Assembly: GCA_023213315.1 (NCBI GenBank)
Contig: JAKCPI010028458.1
Coordinates: 1 to 64,000 of the forward strand
Source of the DNA: Euborellia annulipes
Taxonomy: Eukaryota; Arthropoda; Insecta; Dermaptera; Anisolabididae
Length of the DNA: 64,000 nt
Direction: 5' to 3'
Below the pieces are notes generated by a model. The model was not told the DNA's origin, searched no databases, and worked only from the letters and a program-made list of their open reading frames with translations. The translations under genes were made by a program, and so were the position numbers. Shown piece after piece: positions 23,063-33,859 of this stretch. The first letter of the stretch is position 1, and every line of letters starts with the position of its first letter.

Positions 23063-23208
23063 AATATTATTATTAGGAGAATTTTTAATTATAGACCACA
23101 TATTTGTATTAAATATTTATTAAAAATATATATATTTGTACAGTATTTATATATTTTTAATAAATATTTAATACAAATATGTGGTCTATAATTAAAAGTT
23201 CTCCTACT
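23063..23208. repeat. Deleted derivative of the 463-bp palindrome
   Basis: Arms ATTATTAGGAGAATTTTTAA / inverse, as at 10970, but the central 300 bp carrying the hammerhead-like core is lost. Confidence 0.75.
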
Positions 23209-23209
23209 T

Positions 23210-23780
23210 TCATTTTTCACAAAAAAGTATATTATTTCTCATAAACCCGTAATTTAAATTTCATATACCAAAAATGAATTTATTCATAAACCCGTAATTT
23301 AAATTTCATATACCAAAAATGAATTTATTCATACACCCGAAAATGAATTTTTTCATATACCCGAATATGAAAAATTTCATATCTGGGTTTAGAAAATTCA
23401 TTTTTGGTATATGACCTTTCTCATATACCCAAAATGAATATTCATAAACAGTTTGTGTAACAGACTTCCTATACATGTGTATGAATCTGGCTCGAAAATT
23501 TTTAACAGTGTAGATTTCATTGATTGAACACAAATTTTTTTCAAAACATTTTTTGATGTAAAATTTTATGAAAATATTTTTTCTTTGATGAGATTTCAAT
23601 GTCAACTAAATTTCTTTACCACTTCATCTTTGTTATATGAAATCAAGAGACGTATTGTGTGGAAGGAATCCTTTATAAACACAGAAGGGTTTTTTAGAAG
23701 GGAGATTTTATTTAAATTCTTTGAGATGAAATGAGGGAATAAAGTGTTTGAGTTCTCTCAGTAAATTAAAACCCGTTAGA
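23210..23780. other. AT-rich stretch with local duplication, no gene seen
   Basis: The words CATAAACCCGTAATTTAAAT and CCAAAAATGAATTTATTCAT are repeated two to three times at 23240-23360. The rest is AT-rich. Confidence 0.55.
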
Positions 23781-23794
23781 AGAATTATAAGTAT

Positions 23795-24774
23795 GAAAAA
23801 CATATAACCAAGTATTTATTAATTTAAATAAGCGAAAAATGTAGGTACCGCCGGGATTTGCACCACGGATCTTGTCGATTTACGCTCAACACGCCCTACT
23901 GTTGGACCACAGTACGCACTCGCTTATTTAAATTATGATAGATCGCTGATTTCAGTCTACTAGAGAAACGCCGCTCTAATCAAGCGTTCAGATTTCTCCG
24001 CTGCTGAGGCGCGATCTAGATGGACGTTTTGAGAAATTAACTCAATTATGCAATTAATAAATAAAGAATTATATATATCATGTGTTGGTCCATGAGGTAA
24101 TTATGAAAAACATATAACCAAGTATTTATTAATTTAAATAAGCGAAAAATGTAGGTACCGCCGGGATTTGCACCACGGATCTTGTCGATTTACGCTCAAC
24201 ACGCCCTACTGTTGGACCACAGTACGCACTCGCTTATTTAAATTATGATAGATCGCTGATTTCAGTCTACTAGAGAAACGCCGCTCTAATCAAGCGTTCA
24301 GATTTCTCCGCTGCTGAGGTAGGGCGTGTTGAGCGTAAATCGACAAGATCCGTGGTGCAAATCCCGGCGGTACCTACATTTTTCGCTTATTTAAATTAAT
24401 AAATACTTGGTTATATGTTTTTCATAATTACCTCATGGACCAACACATGATATATATAATTCTTTATTTATTAATTGCATAATTGAGTTAATTTCTCAAA
24501 ACGTCCATCTAGATCGCGCCTCAGCAGCGGAGAAATCTGAACGCTTGATTAGAGCGGCGTTTCTCTAGTAGACTGAAATCAGCGATCTATCATAATTTAA
24601 ATAAGCGAGTGCGTACTGTGGTCCAACAGTAGGGCGTGTTGAGCGTAAATCGACAAGATCCGTGGTGCAAATCCCGGCGGTACCTACATTTTTCGCTTAT
24701 TTAAATTAATAAATACTTGGTTATATGTTTTTCATAATTACCTCATGGACCAACACATGATATATATAATTCTT
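23795..24774. mobile_element. Compound direct-plus-inverted insertion with 13-bp target duplication
   Basis: Flanked by GAATTATAAGTAT at 23782-23794 and 24775-24787. Inside, a 310-bp unit occurs forward at 23795, again forward (truncated) from 24102 to about 24319, then inverted (partial, full, partial) to 24774. The unit carries a tRNA-like part, read on the plus strand in the inverted copies as GTGGTCCAACAGTAGGGCG and GGTGCAAATCCCGGCGG. Unit copies are almost identical. Confidence 0.85.
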
Positions 24775-24879
24775 GAATTATAAGTATTTTTTTTTTTTTT
24801 AAATTAATTAACTGAAATAATACTGAAGAGGGTGATTGGGAATTTTAAATTCGAATAGAGTTTAATGATAATATCAAGG

Positions 24880-25180
24880 AATGGTTGCGTCATCACGGGC
24901 TCTTTTGTCCCTTGTTTGAGAGGCATGACGCAGTGGAAATAAAAACCCATTTGACAGCAGCAGCAGTAGAGAGGAGAGAAAGAGAGACGTTAATTTTGTG
25001 TAAACATTGCACCCACCTACTGAGATTTGTTTTTGCGCCCAGGTAGTAATTGGAGGATGGACGGGGAGTCTCAAAAAGTTTTTGATGACAGTCATTGTCA
25101 AGTTGACATCAGAGAGATGCAAAAACACTGATGAAAAATTCTTCGGAGACTTTAATGCGCGAAGGTAAAAAATACAGTTC
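24880..25180. promoter_or_regulatory. Single-copy stretch of mixed composition, possible regulatory DNA
   Basis: Non-repetitive (GGTTGCGTCATCACGGGC, GAGGCATGACGCAG, CAGCAGCAGCAG, GGATGGACGGGGAGTC). It ends with an exact copy of the 14-bp motif. No splice-bounded frame was found. Confidence 0.25.
25145..25158 (-). repeat. 14-bp dispersed motif, exact copy
   Basis: Reverse complement GGAGACTTTAATGC. Paired with a same-strand copy at 25606, 461 bp away. Confidence 0.8.
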
Positions 25181-25354
25181 AATTTTTAGGCTTTCCAGTT
25201 GGTGTTTTTAGTTTTTAATTAGTAAATATAAAAATTTCAATTCTAAAATCATCTACTAATGACCTAGATAAAGTAAAATTTTAATCAATGAATATGTATA
25301 ATCATTGAACATTCATAATTAAAAATTGAGAAGATGAAGGCCCTATATTACAAC

Positions 25355-25459
25355 AGAAAAAGAAGCAGGAGCAGCCAAAATCTAAATCATCGAGACGTTT
25401 CGATAAATTTCTTGAAATATCGGAGGCTTTTGATTTTGGCTGCTCCTGCTCCTTTTCCT
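25355..25459. repeat. 28-bp-arm hairpin
   Basis: AGAAGCAGGAGCAGCCAAAA and its inverse around a 49-nt loop; 25 of 28 arm positions pair. Single copy in this window. Confidence 0.75.
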
Positions 25460-25605
25460 GGAAATCACGTGCACAGCCACTGACTTCATTGGCTTTATAT
25501 TAATATACTTTGAACTATTTACAAACCATTTCATTGAAAAATCTGTGATATTCGAAGAGTCATTGGGGACAAATTCTAGCTGCGCCACTGTATCTAATAT
25601 TTTTA

Positions 25606-25619
25606 GGAGACTTTAATGC
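25606..25619 (-). repeat. 14-bp dispersed motif, exact copy
   Basis: Reverse complement GGAGACTTTAATGC in AT-rich context. Confidence 0.8.
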
Positions 25620-25624
25620 ATTAT

Positions 25625-26040
25625 TTCAACTAGTCTATTTTATAGACATATTTTTTTTTTTTTAATTAAATCAAAAGCCGGTAGCTGAAGAAGGAAAAGT
25701 ACTAACCTAAAAGTGCATAAAATTCGCTTTTTAATTATGTACATATGTTTCTTGACTCATTTATTATTTATCCACTTTTTTTTTATTTTAAGACACATGA
25801 CTATTTTTACAATCGTAAATTCCTAAAAAAAAAAATAAATAAATAAAAAAATAAACAAGTGTTTAAGTGCTTATTTGTATTTCACATAAAACAGTTTAAC
25901 GCTTTAATTTTGAAATTTATTATTATATTTTAGAACATTTTAGGAAATTATAGCTTATATCAGGTATATGTCCTTTGTCGCTATATTTGTTTTATTACTG
26001 AATAATAATAATAATCAATAATATAAAAGTCTTAAATTAA
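25625..26040. other. AT-rich stretch, no gene seen
   Basis: A/T homopolymer runs and ATAA repeats only. Confidence 0.55.
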
Positions 26041-26049
26041 GATTTTTAA

Positions 26050-26192
26050 GCCCCTCTCCACCTCTTGTGGCCGAGAGGTTAGAGATGTTGACAAATGTCA
26101 ATAATGATAACCTTAAAACTAAGGGAAGTGAGTTCGGACCCCAGGCAGTTGGATGAATATTTATTTAAATCATTTGGAGTGTTTAAAAATGG
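26050..26192 (+). mobile_element. tRNA-Leu-like SINE
   Basis: TGTGGCCGAGAGGTTAGAG (A box) and GAGTTCGGACCCCAGGCAG (B box), followed by ATTTATTTAAATCATTTGG resembling the SINE-A body. Interrupted at 26193 by a MITE. Confidence 0.55.
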
Positions 26193-26377
26193 CAGAGCCG
26201 GATCTGGGGGGGGGGGGCAGTGGGTGCGTGTGCCCCGGGCGGCAGATATTAAGGGGCGGCAATTAAAGAAAGATTTACTAAAAAAAAAAGGTAAAATGAT
26301 ATGAATTTTGTATAGAAAATTTTAAAGGCGGCAAATTAAACTTTGTCCCCCTAAAAAATCTCGTAGTTCCGGCCCTG
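26193..26377. mobile_element. hAT-like MITE, 185 bp
   Basis: Ends CAGAGCCGGATCTGGGG and TAGTTCCGGCCCTG. Flanking octamers AAAAATGG and CCAAATGG agree at six of eight positions. A long internal G run (26207-26218). Confidence 0.75.
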
Positions 26378-26389
26378 CCAAATGGTATA

Positions 26390-26995
26390 AATAAATGTGC
26401 CTCACCACATACATGTATATTCAGCAAAGTATGCAAATAATTTCTGAAATTCTACTTCTCGTGTTTGTAAATAAAAAAAAAACGTTTGATTGAATAGTTA
26501 GCTAATGGAATTATTACTATAATTTTCAAATAAAGAAAAATGTTTTACCAGAATCGAATCATAACCTAAACCGATAATTATCATAATAATACTACTTTAC
26601 ATTTTCACAAGAAAAATATCGTTTTATTTATGTCTGTCTTGATAAACGCTTGTCTATTTTTAAATATTTTTGTAAATAAACGCGTGAGTGTTTAAATAAA
26701 TAAAAAAAAAAAAAAAAAAAAAAAAACGAATAATTTTAGGTATGTGTAGACTAATGGCTCTCGTCGTCATTCACAGAGAACTCTAGCGGGTGGCGATGAC
26801 ATTAGCATTTCGTGTCTCGCCCCGAGGGTGTAGCTTTCACGGAACTCATAAATAAATAAAATTAAATTTAATTAAAATAATAACACAAATTCGAAAGAAA
26901 ATTAGGTTAAATAATTGTTGCATGACGAAACGTTTTGTTTTGTTTATAATTATCAACATTAGAATAATTTTTACGATTAAATTAATAAAAGCCCC
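26390..26995. other. AT-rich stretch, no gene seen
   Basis: Poly-A at 26702-26726. A slightly G+C-richer part at 26745-26850 (GTCGTCATTCACAGAG, CGTGTCTCGCCCCGAGG) has no supported exon. Confidence 0.55.
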
Positions 26996-26999
26996 TGGG

Positions 27000-27200
27000 C
27001 CTTAGCACAGTGATAGAGATCTCGCCTCTTGTGCTAGAGATCAAGGGTTCGCTTCCCAACTCCATGCTACCATGAAATAAATAGTGACTAACTAAACAGA
27101 ATTTGATATCTAAATCTAAAAATGTCATTCCCTGGAATCCGAACCCACACCCCTTAGATTTTAAGTTACCAATATTGTCACCACCGCTTCTCTCGGGTAT
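27000..27200. mobile_element. Two tRNA-like SINE heads in opposite orientation
   Basis: Plus: TAGCACAGTGATAGAG with GGGTTCGCTTCCC. Minus: GGGTTCGGATTCCAGGG (from 27133-27149). Both resemble pol III A/B boxes of decayed SINEs. Confidence 0.5.
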
Positions 27201-28200
27201 AAGTGAGGGGAAAGGTTCTTAAATTCCAACATAAATGAAAAATCCAAAGCACTTAGATAATAAATTTCAAAGAATATATGTATCCTTTATGAGTGTCAGG
27301 CAAAAGAATAATCGTTTAGGGGGTTATGTTTCCCTTGGGTAAGGAGCGTGCCATCAGTTTAATTTAAAATAAAAATAAAATTTAACATTAAATTACAGCA
27401 TTAAAATATAACCAGAGGTTGAATTATGGAAAGTGGTGTGATGTGTTTATAACAACTTGCTTATTTTTTTATTTCAACTTTTTTTAAGAACAAATCATGA
27501 AATAAATAAATGTGAAAAATTCTTTATAATAAATAACCAAATAAATAATTCTACCATAAAATTTAGGTCATTGTACAATTTAATGAGATCTCCTCTCTCA
27601 TGACTTGTTACTACTTTAGTAGAGACATAAAATAATTTTTATCAGAAAAACATGAACATAAAATTTTTGTTATTATTATTTAACATACAGAAAGAGAGAG
27701 AAAAAAAAGAAAGAGATAGAGAAGCTTGCTTGCTCTGTATGGATATTTTGCCTTGAAAAATAAATGAAGATATTAAATAACTCTATTTTTTGTCAAGGGA
27801 CGCAGGGGGGAAGGAGCAGTGACGTCACCTTTTGGATTAATTGTTAATTTGTAATATTAATTGACAATAAAATATGAAATTTATAGAGGCTAAAAAGAGA
27901 GAATTTATTTTGTAATAAAAATACATTGAAAAATAAAAAGATATTAATCCTAACGAATAGGCCTATAGACTATTGACAGGCTTATATAAAAATTATTCAA
28001 TAAAATGTAGTTTAAATTATTAATAGAGGTTATAAATTCAAATCAAAGAGTAAATGACGTTAAAGGCTCCAACAAATATCTTCTATATATAGAGTGGCTA
28101 TATATTTAAAAAAAATATAGAAAATATAGAAATTTCAAAAGAAATTAGAGGAATCTAGTTCGAATATCTCATTTGGAGTAATAACGAGAAAAAAGAATAT
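27200..28200. other. AT-rich stretch, no gene seen
   Basis: Mostly AT-rich. Full TGACGTCA at 27820-27827, an imperfect 14-bp motif at 28056-28070, and a GA tract near 27692-27722. Confidence 0.55.
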
Positions 28201-28216
28201 TTCTTTCGTAAGGAAG

Positions 28217-28230
28217 GCATTAAAGTCTCC
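28217..28230 (+). repeat. 14-bp dispersed motif, exact copy
   Basis: GCATTAAAGTCTCC, followed by AAG as in the 13652 variant. Confidence 0.8.
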
Positions 28231-28429
28231 AAGCCGGTGAATCTCTTCCAAGTTCTGTCTCCATTTGGGTCCGAATACACACGGATAGAAACAATGACCA
28301 AAGAGCTCATTTGAATGAAATGCAATAAATTAGTTGAGAGAACTCCTCACTGAGGTCCGAGAGAACAAATGCACATCTGGGTGGGTGGCTCATTTGTCCG
28401 TTTGTCCCTCTGGTCTTGTTCTCTCTCAC

Positions 28430-28526
28430 CAATTGATATGTCAGCACCCGGTTGCCTGGACATGCCATGCCAGTTCACAAGATCCAGACAACCAACCGAC
28501 CACTCCAAACTCGAAAAGCCAGCCAC
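28430..28526 (-). other. Candidate 97-bp exon with consensus splice sites
   Basis: On the minus strand TATTTTCGCAG precedes and CAATTG/GTGAGAG follows a single-copy, G+C-balanced segment. It is open in one frame and leaves phase 1. That phase would fit the alternative FBXL7 exon start at 17391, so this could be an upstream FBXL7 exon. There is no homology support. Confidence 0.2.
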
Positions 28527-28725
28527 CTGCGAAAATATATCCACTCCTCATTCTACTCTACTCTCTCTTTTATTCCTCCTTTTTTTATTGTTTTTACAAC
28601 AAACAATCAAAATAAATAAATAAACAATGTTATTTTACACCTAAAAAATGTCCAAGACAAAATCTAATTTCTCCTTGAAATTTCAAAACAAGAGGGAAAT
28701 GATTCATTCTAACAAATAAAAATTT

Positions 28726-28739
28726 GGAGACTTTAATGC
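28726..28739 (-). repeat. 14-bp dispersed motif, exact copy
   Basis: Reverse complement GGAGACTTTAATGC, 509 bp from the 28217 copy and on the opposite strand. Confidence 0.8.
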
Positions 28740-28841
28740 CCAACTCTGTTTTAATAAAATTTATAATGAATTAATTAAAAACTATTAAATTATAGACTAT
28801 TATGCTCAGCCCCTCTTCGCTCACACACATAGAGATGGAAT

Positions 28842-29464
28842 TTAAGGGGGAACGGGAGCGAAGCATGTTTTTCCCGATAAGTTGGCGTAATGTGTCATAA
28901 AAAGTATGCCCAAAAATCAAGTAATTCAAAAATTTGCCAAGAGATGTCAGAATAGTAGCTAATAATATTTAATGATTTGGTTGATTTTATTGATCTTTTA
29001 CCAATAAATACTTTATAAATGTTATTATATATTATGTATCTTTTATAAAAGCATAAAAATATATAAATATAGGCCGGATATAAGCTAATATTATATCGTT
29101 TGTTAAACTAGCCTGCCATCTATTGCAAGAATGCTGAACTAATTTTACAGTTTTTAAATAAATCATCTAAGCTTATTTTAAAAATTTCTTAATTAATATG
29201 TGATTAATAATAACAATAAATTCATTTTTAAATTTAAAAAAAATTAAAGATTATTGGGACAGATTGTTTTTTTTGTATTTGCTTGATAACAAAAAAATTA
29301 ATTAAGATAATTTTTTAATAAGTCATTAAAAAAATTATAGCTCGATGCCCCAATAATCTCTTATGAATCTAATTCATTTAAAAAAAAACCGCATTGAAAA
29401 ATTCCTTATAATAGTCTAGTTTTTTTTTAAAGTACGTTTAGACGTCGCTTCTGAACCCCCTTAA
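28842..29464 (+). mobile_element. TTAA-flanked piggyBac-type element, copy A
   Basis: TTAA at 28842-28845 and 29461-29464; ends GGGGGAACGGGAGCG and GTCGCTTCTGAACCCCC. About 620 bp, AT-rich, no transposase frame. Nearly the same as 46181-46806. Confidence 0.85.
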
Positions 29465-29947
29465 TAGAATTTTATATTGGATGTATTCTACAAAATATAT
29501 TTTTTTAACCTTTTTTTTAATTAATCAATCACTTTGTATAATAATCCTTCATCAATGAATTATTAATTGAAACTTGATATCTTAATACTTGTTATTAATG
29601 AAGATAACCTGTAATTTGTTAATAAATTAACAATTACATTCTAGATATATTTTTCATAAAATAATAAAAAAAAGAACTCAATTCTCAATTATCATTTAAT
29701 AATATAGGATTAAACCTTACTTGATAAGAATCTTAAATTGTACCTATTTTTTTATTTAGAAATGTTATCATTTATTATATTTCTTTAGCGAAGTCAGAAA
29801 AAGATAAATTAAAAATTATACTATGTTAATTATTAAAATTATACTTATAAACTTCTATAAAAACCAGATTTTGTGCGAAAATGCCAAATCTGATTATATT
29901 GTTTAAGAATTAAATAAAAGTGGATACCATATTTATATTTAAATTCT

Positions 29948-29982
29948 GGAGACTTGAATGAAAACCCCGGAGACTTTAATGC
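29948..29982 (-). repeat. Tandem pair of the 14-bp motif
   Basis: Plus-strand GGAGACTTGAATGA (29948-29961) and exact GGAGACTTTAATGC (29969-29982), 21 bp apart, in the same orientation. Confidence 0.8.
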
Positions 29983-30451
29983 GCGATCTGCTTTTTTATT
30001 ATTATTTATAACAATTTTTGAATGTTTTACCCACAATCCTGAATTTTTATCTTCTATCTCAAAATGAGGGATCTAAAGAATATTAAAAATAAGCATGTCA
30101 GAGAGACAATAGAAATAAAGAAAGTAAGAACGTGGAAAATAAAAAATTGTAGGTGGAAATTTTTCTATTATTTATTATTATTATTATTATTAATAATACA
30201 ATAATATATTATAATAATAAAAAGAAGAAGGGAAATAAAAGTGAATAGGCTCTGATTTACAATGGAACACGGCTGTTTATTTCCAAATGGGTCATATAAA
30301 TAACATGACAGGCCACGCGGGTTAACCTTCAAATTCTCTACGACACTCGTCAGCCACACCCTTCTTTCATACATCTCTCCCCCTTGATGTGTTATATCTA
30401 ACACCTCAAGAGGTAAAAAATTTGTTTGATAATTAATTTTTCTAAAACACT

Positions 30452-30465
30452 GCATTAAAGTCTCC
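30452..30465 (+). repeat. 14-bp dispersed motif, exact copy
   Basis: GCATTAAAGTCTCC in single-copy sequence. Confidence 0.8.
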
Positions 30466-30872
30466 CAGAGTCCTAATCTGTATTAGTCTGTAATGTGACT
30501 AACAACACTTCAGTTTTATTTTAATTGGTGGCAAAAAAAGAAGCAAATTTATATTTTTTTGTTGGAATGGATTGTTGATTTATGGCTCGCCATAAAACAT
30601 TAAATATAAATAAATTTTTAGATTTTGAGCGCCCGGATTGAGAGTTTATGATGTCATTGATCACTTGTTAGGAAGAAAAAGAGAGATATTCAAGGGAGGG
30701 CTGGCCATCAATCTCTCGTTCTCTTTCTTTCATTTGGATGATATTAAATATCAAAACGATTGAGACAAGCCTTCCATATATTGTACCCGGAATACAATCA
30801 AATTTTATTAGCACCGCTCTTTAAAGAAGTGATTGAACTCTTTGAATATCTATACAATAAATACTCTTAATC

Positions 30873-30988
30873 CATGGGCGTAACTAGAGGGTCCGGGGGA
30901 GGGGGAGGCAGGCTCGTGGCCCTTCCAGGCCCCTCGGAGGATGGCTAGTCCCATGGGCCCTCAGCCAAATTCCCTAGTTACGCCCATG
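30873..30988. mobile_element. hAT-type MITE, 116 bp
   Basis: Ends CATGGGCGTAACTAG and CTAGTTACGCCCATG, a perfect 15-bp inverse. Exact 8-bp duplication TCTTAATC at 30865-30872 and 30989-30996. Internal G tracts. Confidence 0.92.
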
Positions 30989-31056
30989 TCTTAATCCAAT
31001 TTGATCTTTAAATTTCACAATAATATAAGCTTAAATAACATTTTCAACTCATATAA

Positions 31057-31480
31057 GGCCTTCGGGCCTTGGTGTAGTTGCTAGCGCGATGGCCTTCTTT
31101 TCCAAGGGTCGCGGGTTCGGATCCCAGGCAGTCCGATGATTTTATTTAAGCTATTTGGATACCAATAAATTTAATAAACATGCCTGGACCCTCTTGTATG
31201 CCCTGAGTTCAGTGGCGTCATTTCACCTTTTTCTTGGGGGGGGGGGGGGTGCAAATCTTTTCTTGGGAGATACTCAAATTTGGCAAAAAGATATTTAATT
31301 AAATGAAATGTTTAATTTTGTACAATTTGTATACTCGTAGTTATATTTTGAAATATTTTATTTAAGAATATAAAATTTTATAAAAATCAGAGCTCTTGGG
31401 GGGGGATGCCCCAATGACGTCACTACCAGAGTTGCCGAAAAGTCTCTGTGTGTGTGTGTGTACGGAAAAAAGTGTGAGTG
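31057..31480 (+). mobile_element. SINE-A, split by a nested MITE
   Basis: Head CTTGGTGTAGTTGCTAGCG and GGGTTCGGATCCCAGGCAG, body GCTATTTGGATACC, then an interruption at 31210-31425, then the SINE-A tail GAGTTGCCGAAAAGTC with a TG repeat. Confidence 0.8.
31210..31425. mobile_element. MITE nested in SINE-A
   Basis: Ends CAGTGGCGTCATTTC and CAATGACGTCACTA are imperfect inverses; flanks CCTGAGTT and CCAGAGTT differ at one to two bases. Contains a 13-G run. Confidence 0.7.
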
Positions 31481-31536
31481 TTTAAAATATATATATCCCA
31501 ATAAAAGAAATTTTAATATAAAATAATAAATAACTT

Positions 31537-31550
31537 GCATATAAGTCTCC
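31537..31550 (+). repeat. 14-bp motif variant
   Basis: GCATATAAGTCTCC, one or two changes from consensus. Confidence 0.4.
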
Positions 31551-31559
31551 TTATAATAT

Positions 31560-32425
31560 TTTATTCCTGATATTTTTTAAATGATTAGGAAAAATAATAT
31601 CACATTTTGAACATTTTTGGATTCTAAAGAGACACGTCATCCTGATAATAAATAATGAAAATATGATTTGATTCAACTTATATAGAGTATCTATCATTTA
31701 CTTAAATATCTTAAAGAATTCGGAATTCTCAACTTTAACTGAGATTCTTGTCGAAATAAGTTGAACCAAATGGATAAATAGATTTGTTTATTTTCTTTTG
31801 AGGTTAATCCAAAAAAAAAATCCTTGACTATAATTTTCAATTTCTCTCTCTTTGACCTATTACCTCAGAAATGTAAATTTTTCTTGATTGGTGATGAATG
31901 ACGTCACGATTGCAAGAGACAATTAAATTGGCGAAAGTTAAGGGTCTTATTTTTACAAGTCATTCTATCCTTCGGGCCAGCTGACTTTGAACATTACAAA
32001 TTCATCCACAAACGGTCAAGAGTGAGAGGGAAAGTAAAGTAACGAGCCGACTAACAAACAGACAATCAAACGTCCAAATTTCTTAATCTTAAATTTGCCA
32101 ATAAAAAAAAAAATAAATTATAAAAAGATATGATTATTAGATTATTTACTTAGCTGCTTAGCTCACTCACGATTTACAAGTTAATTTAAATTTATTCGAA
32201 TAAAAACTACGTATTATATAATTGTTATCTCTTTTAGTAATAATTAAATAACAATCCTTCATTATTATTTATAATATTATTATGCAGAGAAGAGAGTGGT
32301 AATACGGACCTGGGGGGGTAACCGAAAGATGTTCTCTTGGCTGTCACAACCTGTCATTTATTGGGAAATCACTGACATGCCCAATAACTGAATATTGAAT
32401 TTAGCGAGACAATATAGCATTTCAA
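31560..32425. other. AT-rich stretch, no gene seen
   Basis: Contains a full TGACGTCA (31899-31906) and a single-copy region at 31960-32060 with no supported exon. Confidence 0.55.
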
Positions 32426-32429
32426 ACCA

Positions 32430-32549
32430 AGGGCGGATCCAGAGGTGTTTCTCGGGGGGGGGGTAGGGGGGGTGCCACAACACCACTTTTTCTTTTTATT
32501 AAATATAAAGGATCTGTCTTTAATAAAAAAAAAAAAAAATTTAAAATTA

Positions 32550-32584
<35 letters not shown>

Positions 32585-32600
32585 CCCCCCCCCCCCCCCC
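32430..32600. repeat. Degenerate G-rich element end plus A28-C18 tract
   Basis: CAAGGGCGGATCCAGAG followed by G runs looks like a MITE left end without a partner. Then 28 A (32555-32582) abut 18 C (32583-32600). Confidence 0.6.
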
Positions 32601-33173
32601 TTTCAAACTTGATATATAAAAATGTATGTCGAGTAGATTGTTGTTAATTTTAATTTATTCCCAAGTTAGTGATGTTAATATGGACTACCTTCCAAATGGT
32701 AGTAATATGGATCACGAAAATTTTAAATTACACTGGTCTGCAAGAAAAAAAAACTGAATGGGATTTTTTGACTGTTTCTTACAGTTTTTTTTTACAGTTT
32801 TATTTATGACGAATATACTGTGAAAAGTCAACAAAATAAAAACAATAAAACTATTGATATAATGATTTTTCTAAGATTTTTGAGAAATTGAACTATCGAG
32901 AGCAGCGTTGGGTGGTTTGTGGAATCTTCAAAATACTAACTTTGTTGTTGGGGCAGCAGACTGACACCAACACTTTCCCTGCTTCCTGTGCTTGTGGGAC
33001 AGTCGATCCAGAGATCGCCATTGGACTAAAAATGACTGGCCATTCCGAGGGCCTTAAGCCCCGGAGAAAAAATGAGCTTAAAACTTCATTTCCCATACTC
33101 TCATGTTTTTCCGAAAGCTTAGGAGTCTATAATAAAGAACAGAGTGGAAGATTTCACCAGGAAAAACGATAAC
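32600..33173. other. Single-copy stretch, no gene established
   Basis: 32890-33170 is more G+C-balanced and open on both strands for 67-94 codons. Neither translation resembles a family I know, and no splice pair is convincing. Confidence 0.4.
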
Positions 33174-33265
33174 AATGTATACCAAGGTCGCGGGTTCGGA
33201 TCCCAGGCAATGCGATGATTTTATTTAAGCCATTTGGATACTAAATAGCTTAAATAAGAATGCCA
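33174..33265 (+). mobile_element. SINE-A fragment
   Basis: TCGCGGGTTCGGATCCCAGG and GCCATTTGGATACT; both ends missing. Confidence 0.7.
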
Positions 33266-33624
33266 CTCTATATATAACTTATATGTATATTAACATATAC
33301 ATATACGTAAGAGAAAGTAAAAAAAAATTATGCATAGTTTATTGATAGGCCTATATGATATTTATTTTCATATCGCAGTTTTCCCATTTTTTTTTTGTAA
33401 ATTACCAATGTTTTGTAAAAAATCTTTACATGATGGAGGGAAATGTTGATCAGTTTAGGATTCAGCACACTAAAAAACATATAATTCATAAAAAAAAATA
33501 TTTCATTCAGCTGAAAAAAATTTTTATTTGGCCCCAGGCCAGTATTATTAATAACCATAAAACCCCCGGAATTTTCTTCTCTATGTTTTGAGATGCAGAA
33601 AAGAGTAAAAGAATATGCATTAAT

Positions 33625-33859
33625 TCCCGAGTAAAAATGATACACACGCCCGCAGTAGGTCTGCATAGTGAACCTTGAGGGACACACAGGGATACACATG
33701 CCCGCACAAGGGACACACATTTTTCTTCTGGTCACTTTCGATCTACTGTGTGTGTCCCTGGTGCGGGCGTGTTATCCCTGTGAGTCCCTAAAGGTTCACT
33801 ATGCAGACCGGCTCCGGGCGTGTGGATCCCTCGATCATTTTTAATAATTTTTACTCGGG
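33625..33859. repeat. Fold-back element, 235 bp
   Basis: CCCGAGTAAAAATGAT and its inverse bound two arms containing ACACACGCCCGCA, GTCTGCATAGTGAACCTT and their inverses, around a short GA/T spacer at 33720-33745. Confidence 0.75.

Larger units (their letters stand above)
29465..30865. other. AT-rich stretch holding 14-bp motif copies, no gene seen
   Basis: AT-rich, with ATT repeats at 30168-30225. Motif copies at 29948, 29969 and 30452. The part at 30240-30420 is more mixed but has no splice-bounded frame. Confidence 0.55.

Noticed and set aside
23795..24774. CRISPR-like or satellite array
   Set aside because: Units are 310 bp, partly inverted, and bounded by a target duplication; there is no repeat-spacer pattern, and the DNA is eukaryotic.
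25575..25597. CTGCGCCACTG-TATCTAAT as right end of a hAT-type MITE
   Set aside because: No matching left terminal repeat or TATCTAAT duplication was found upstream.
31057..31190. Possible functional tRNA gene (good A and B boxes), as also at 515, 40456, 49999 and 57781
   Set aside because: All share a long SINE body and tail, and no copy folds into a complete cloverleaf with matching acceptor stem.
32888..33172. 94-codon plus frame and 67-codon minus frame
   Set aside because: No recognisable domain, no splice context and no clear codon bias; kept only as a note on the stretch.
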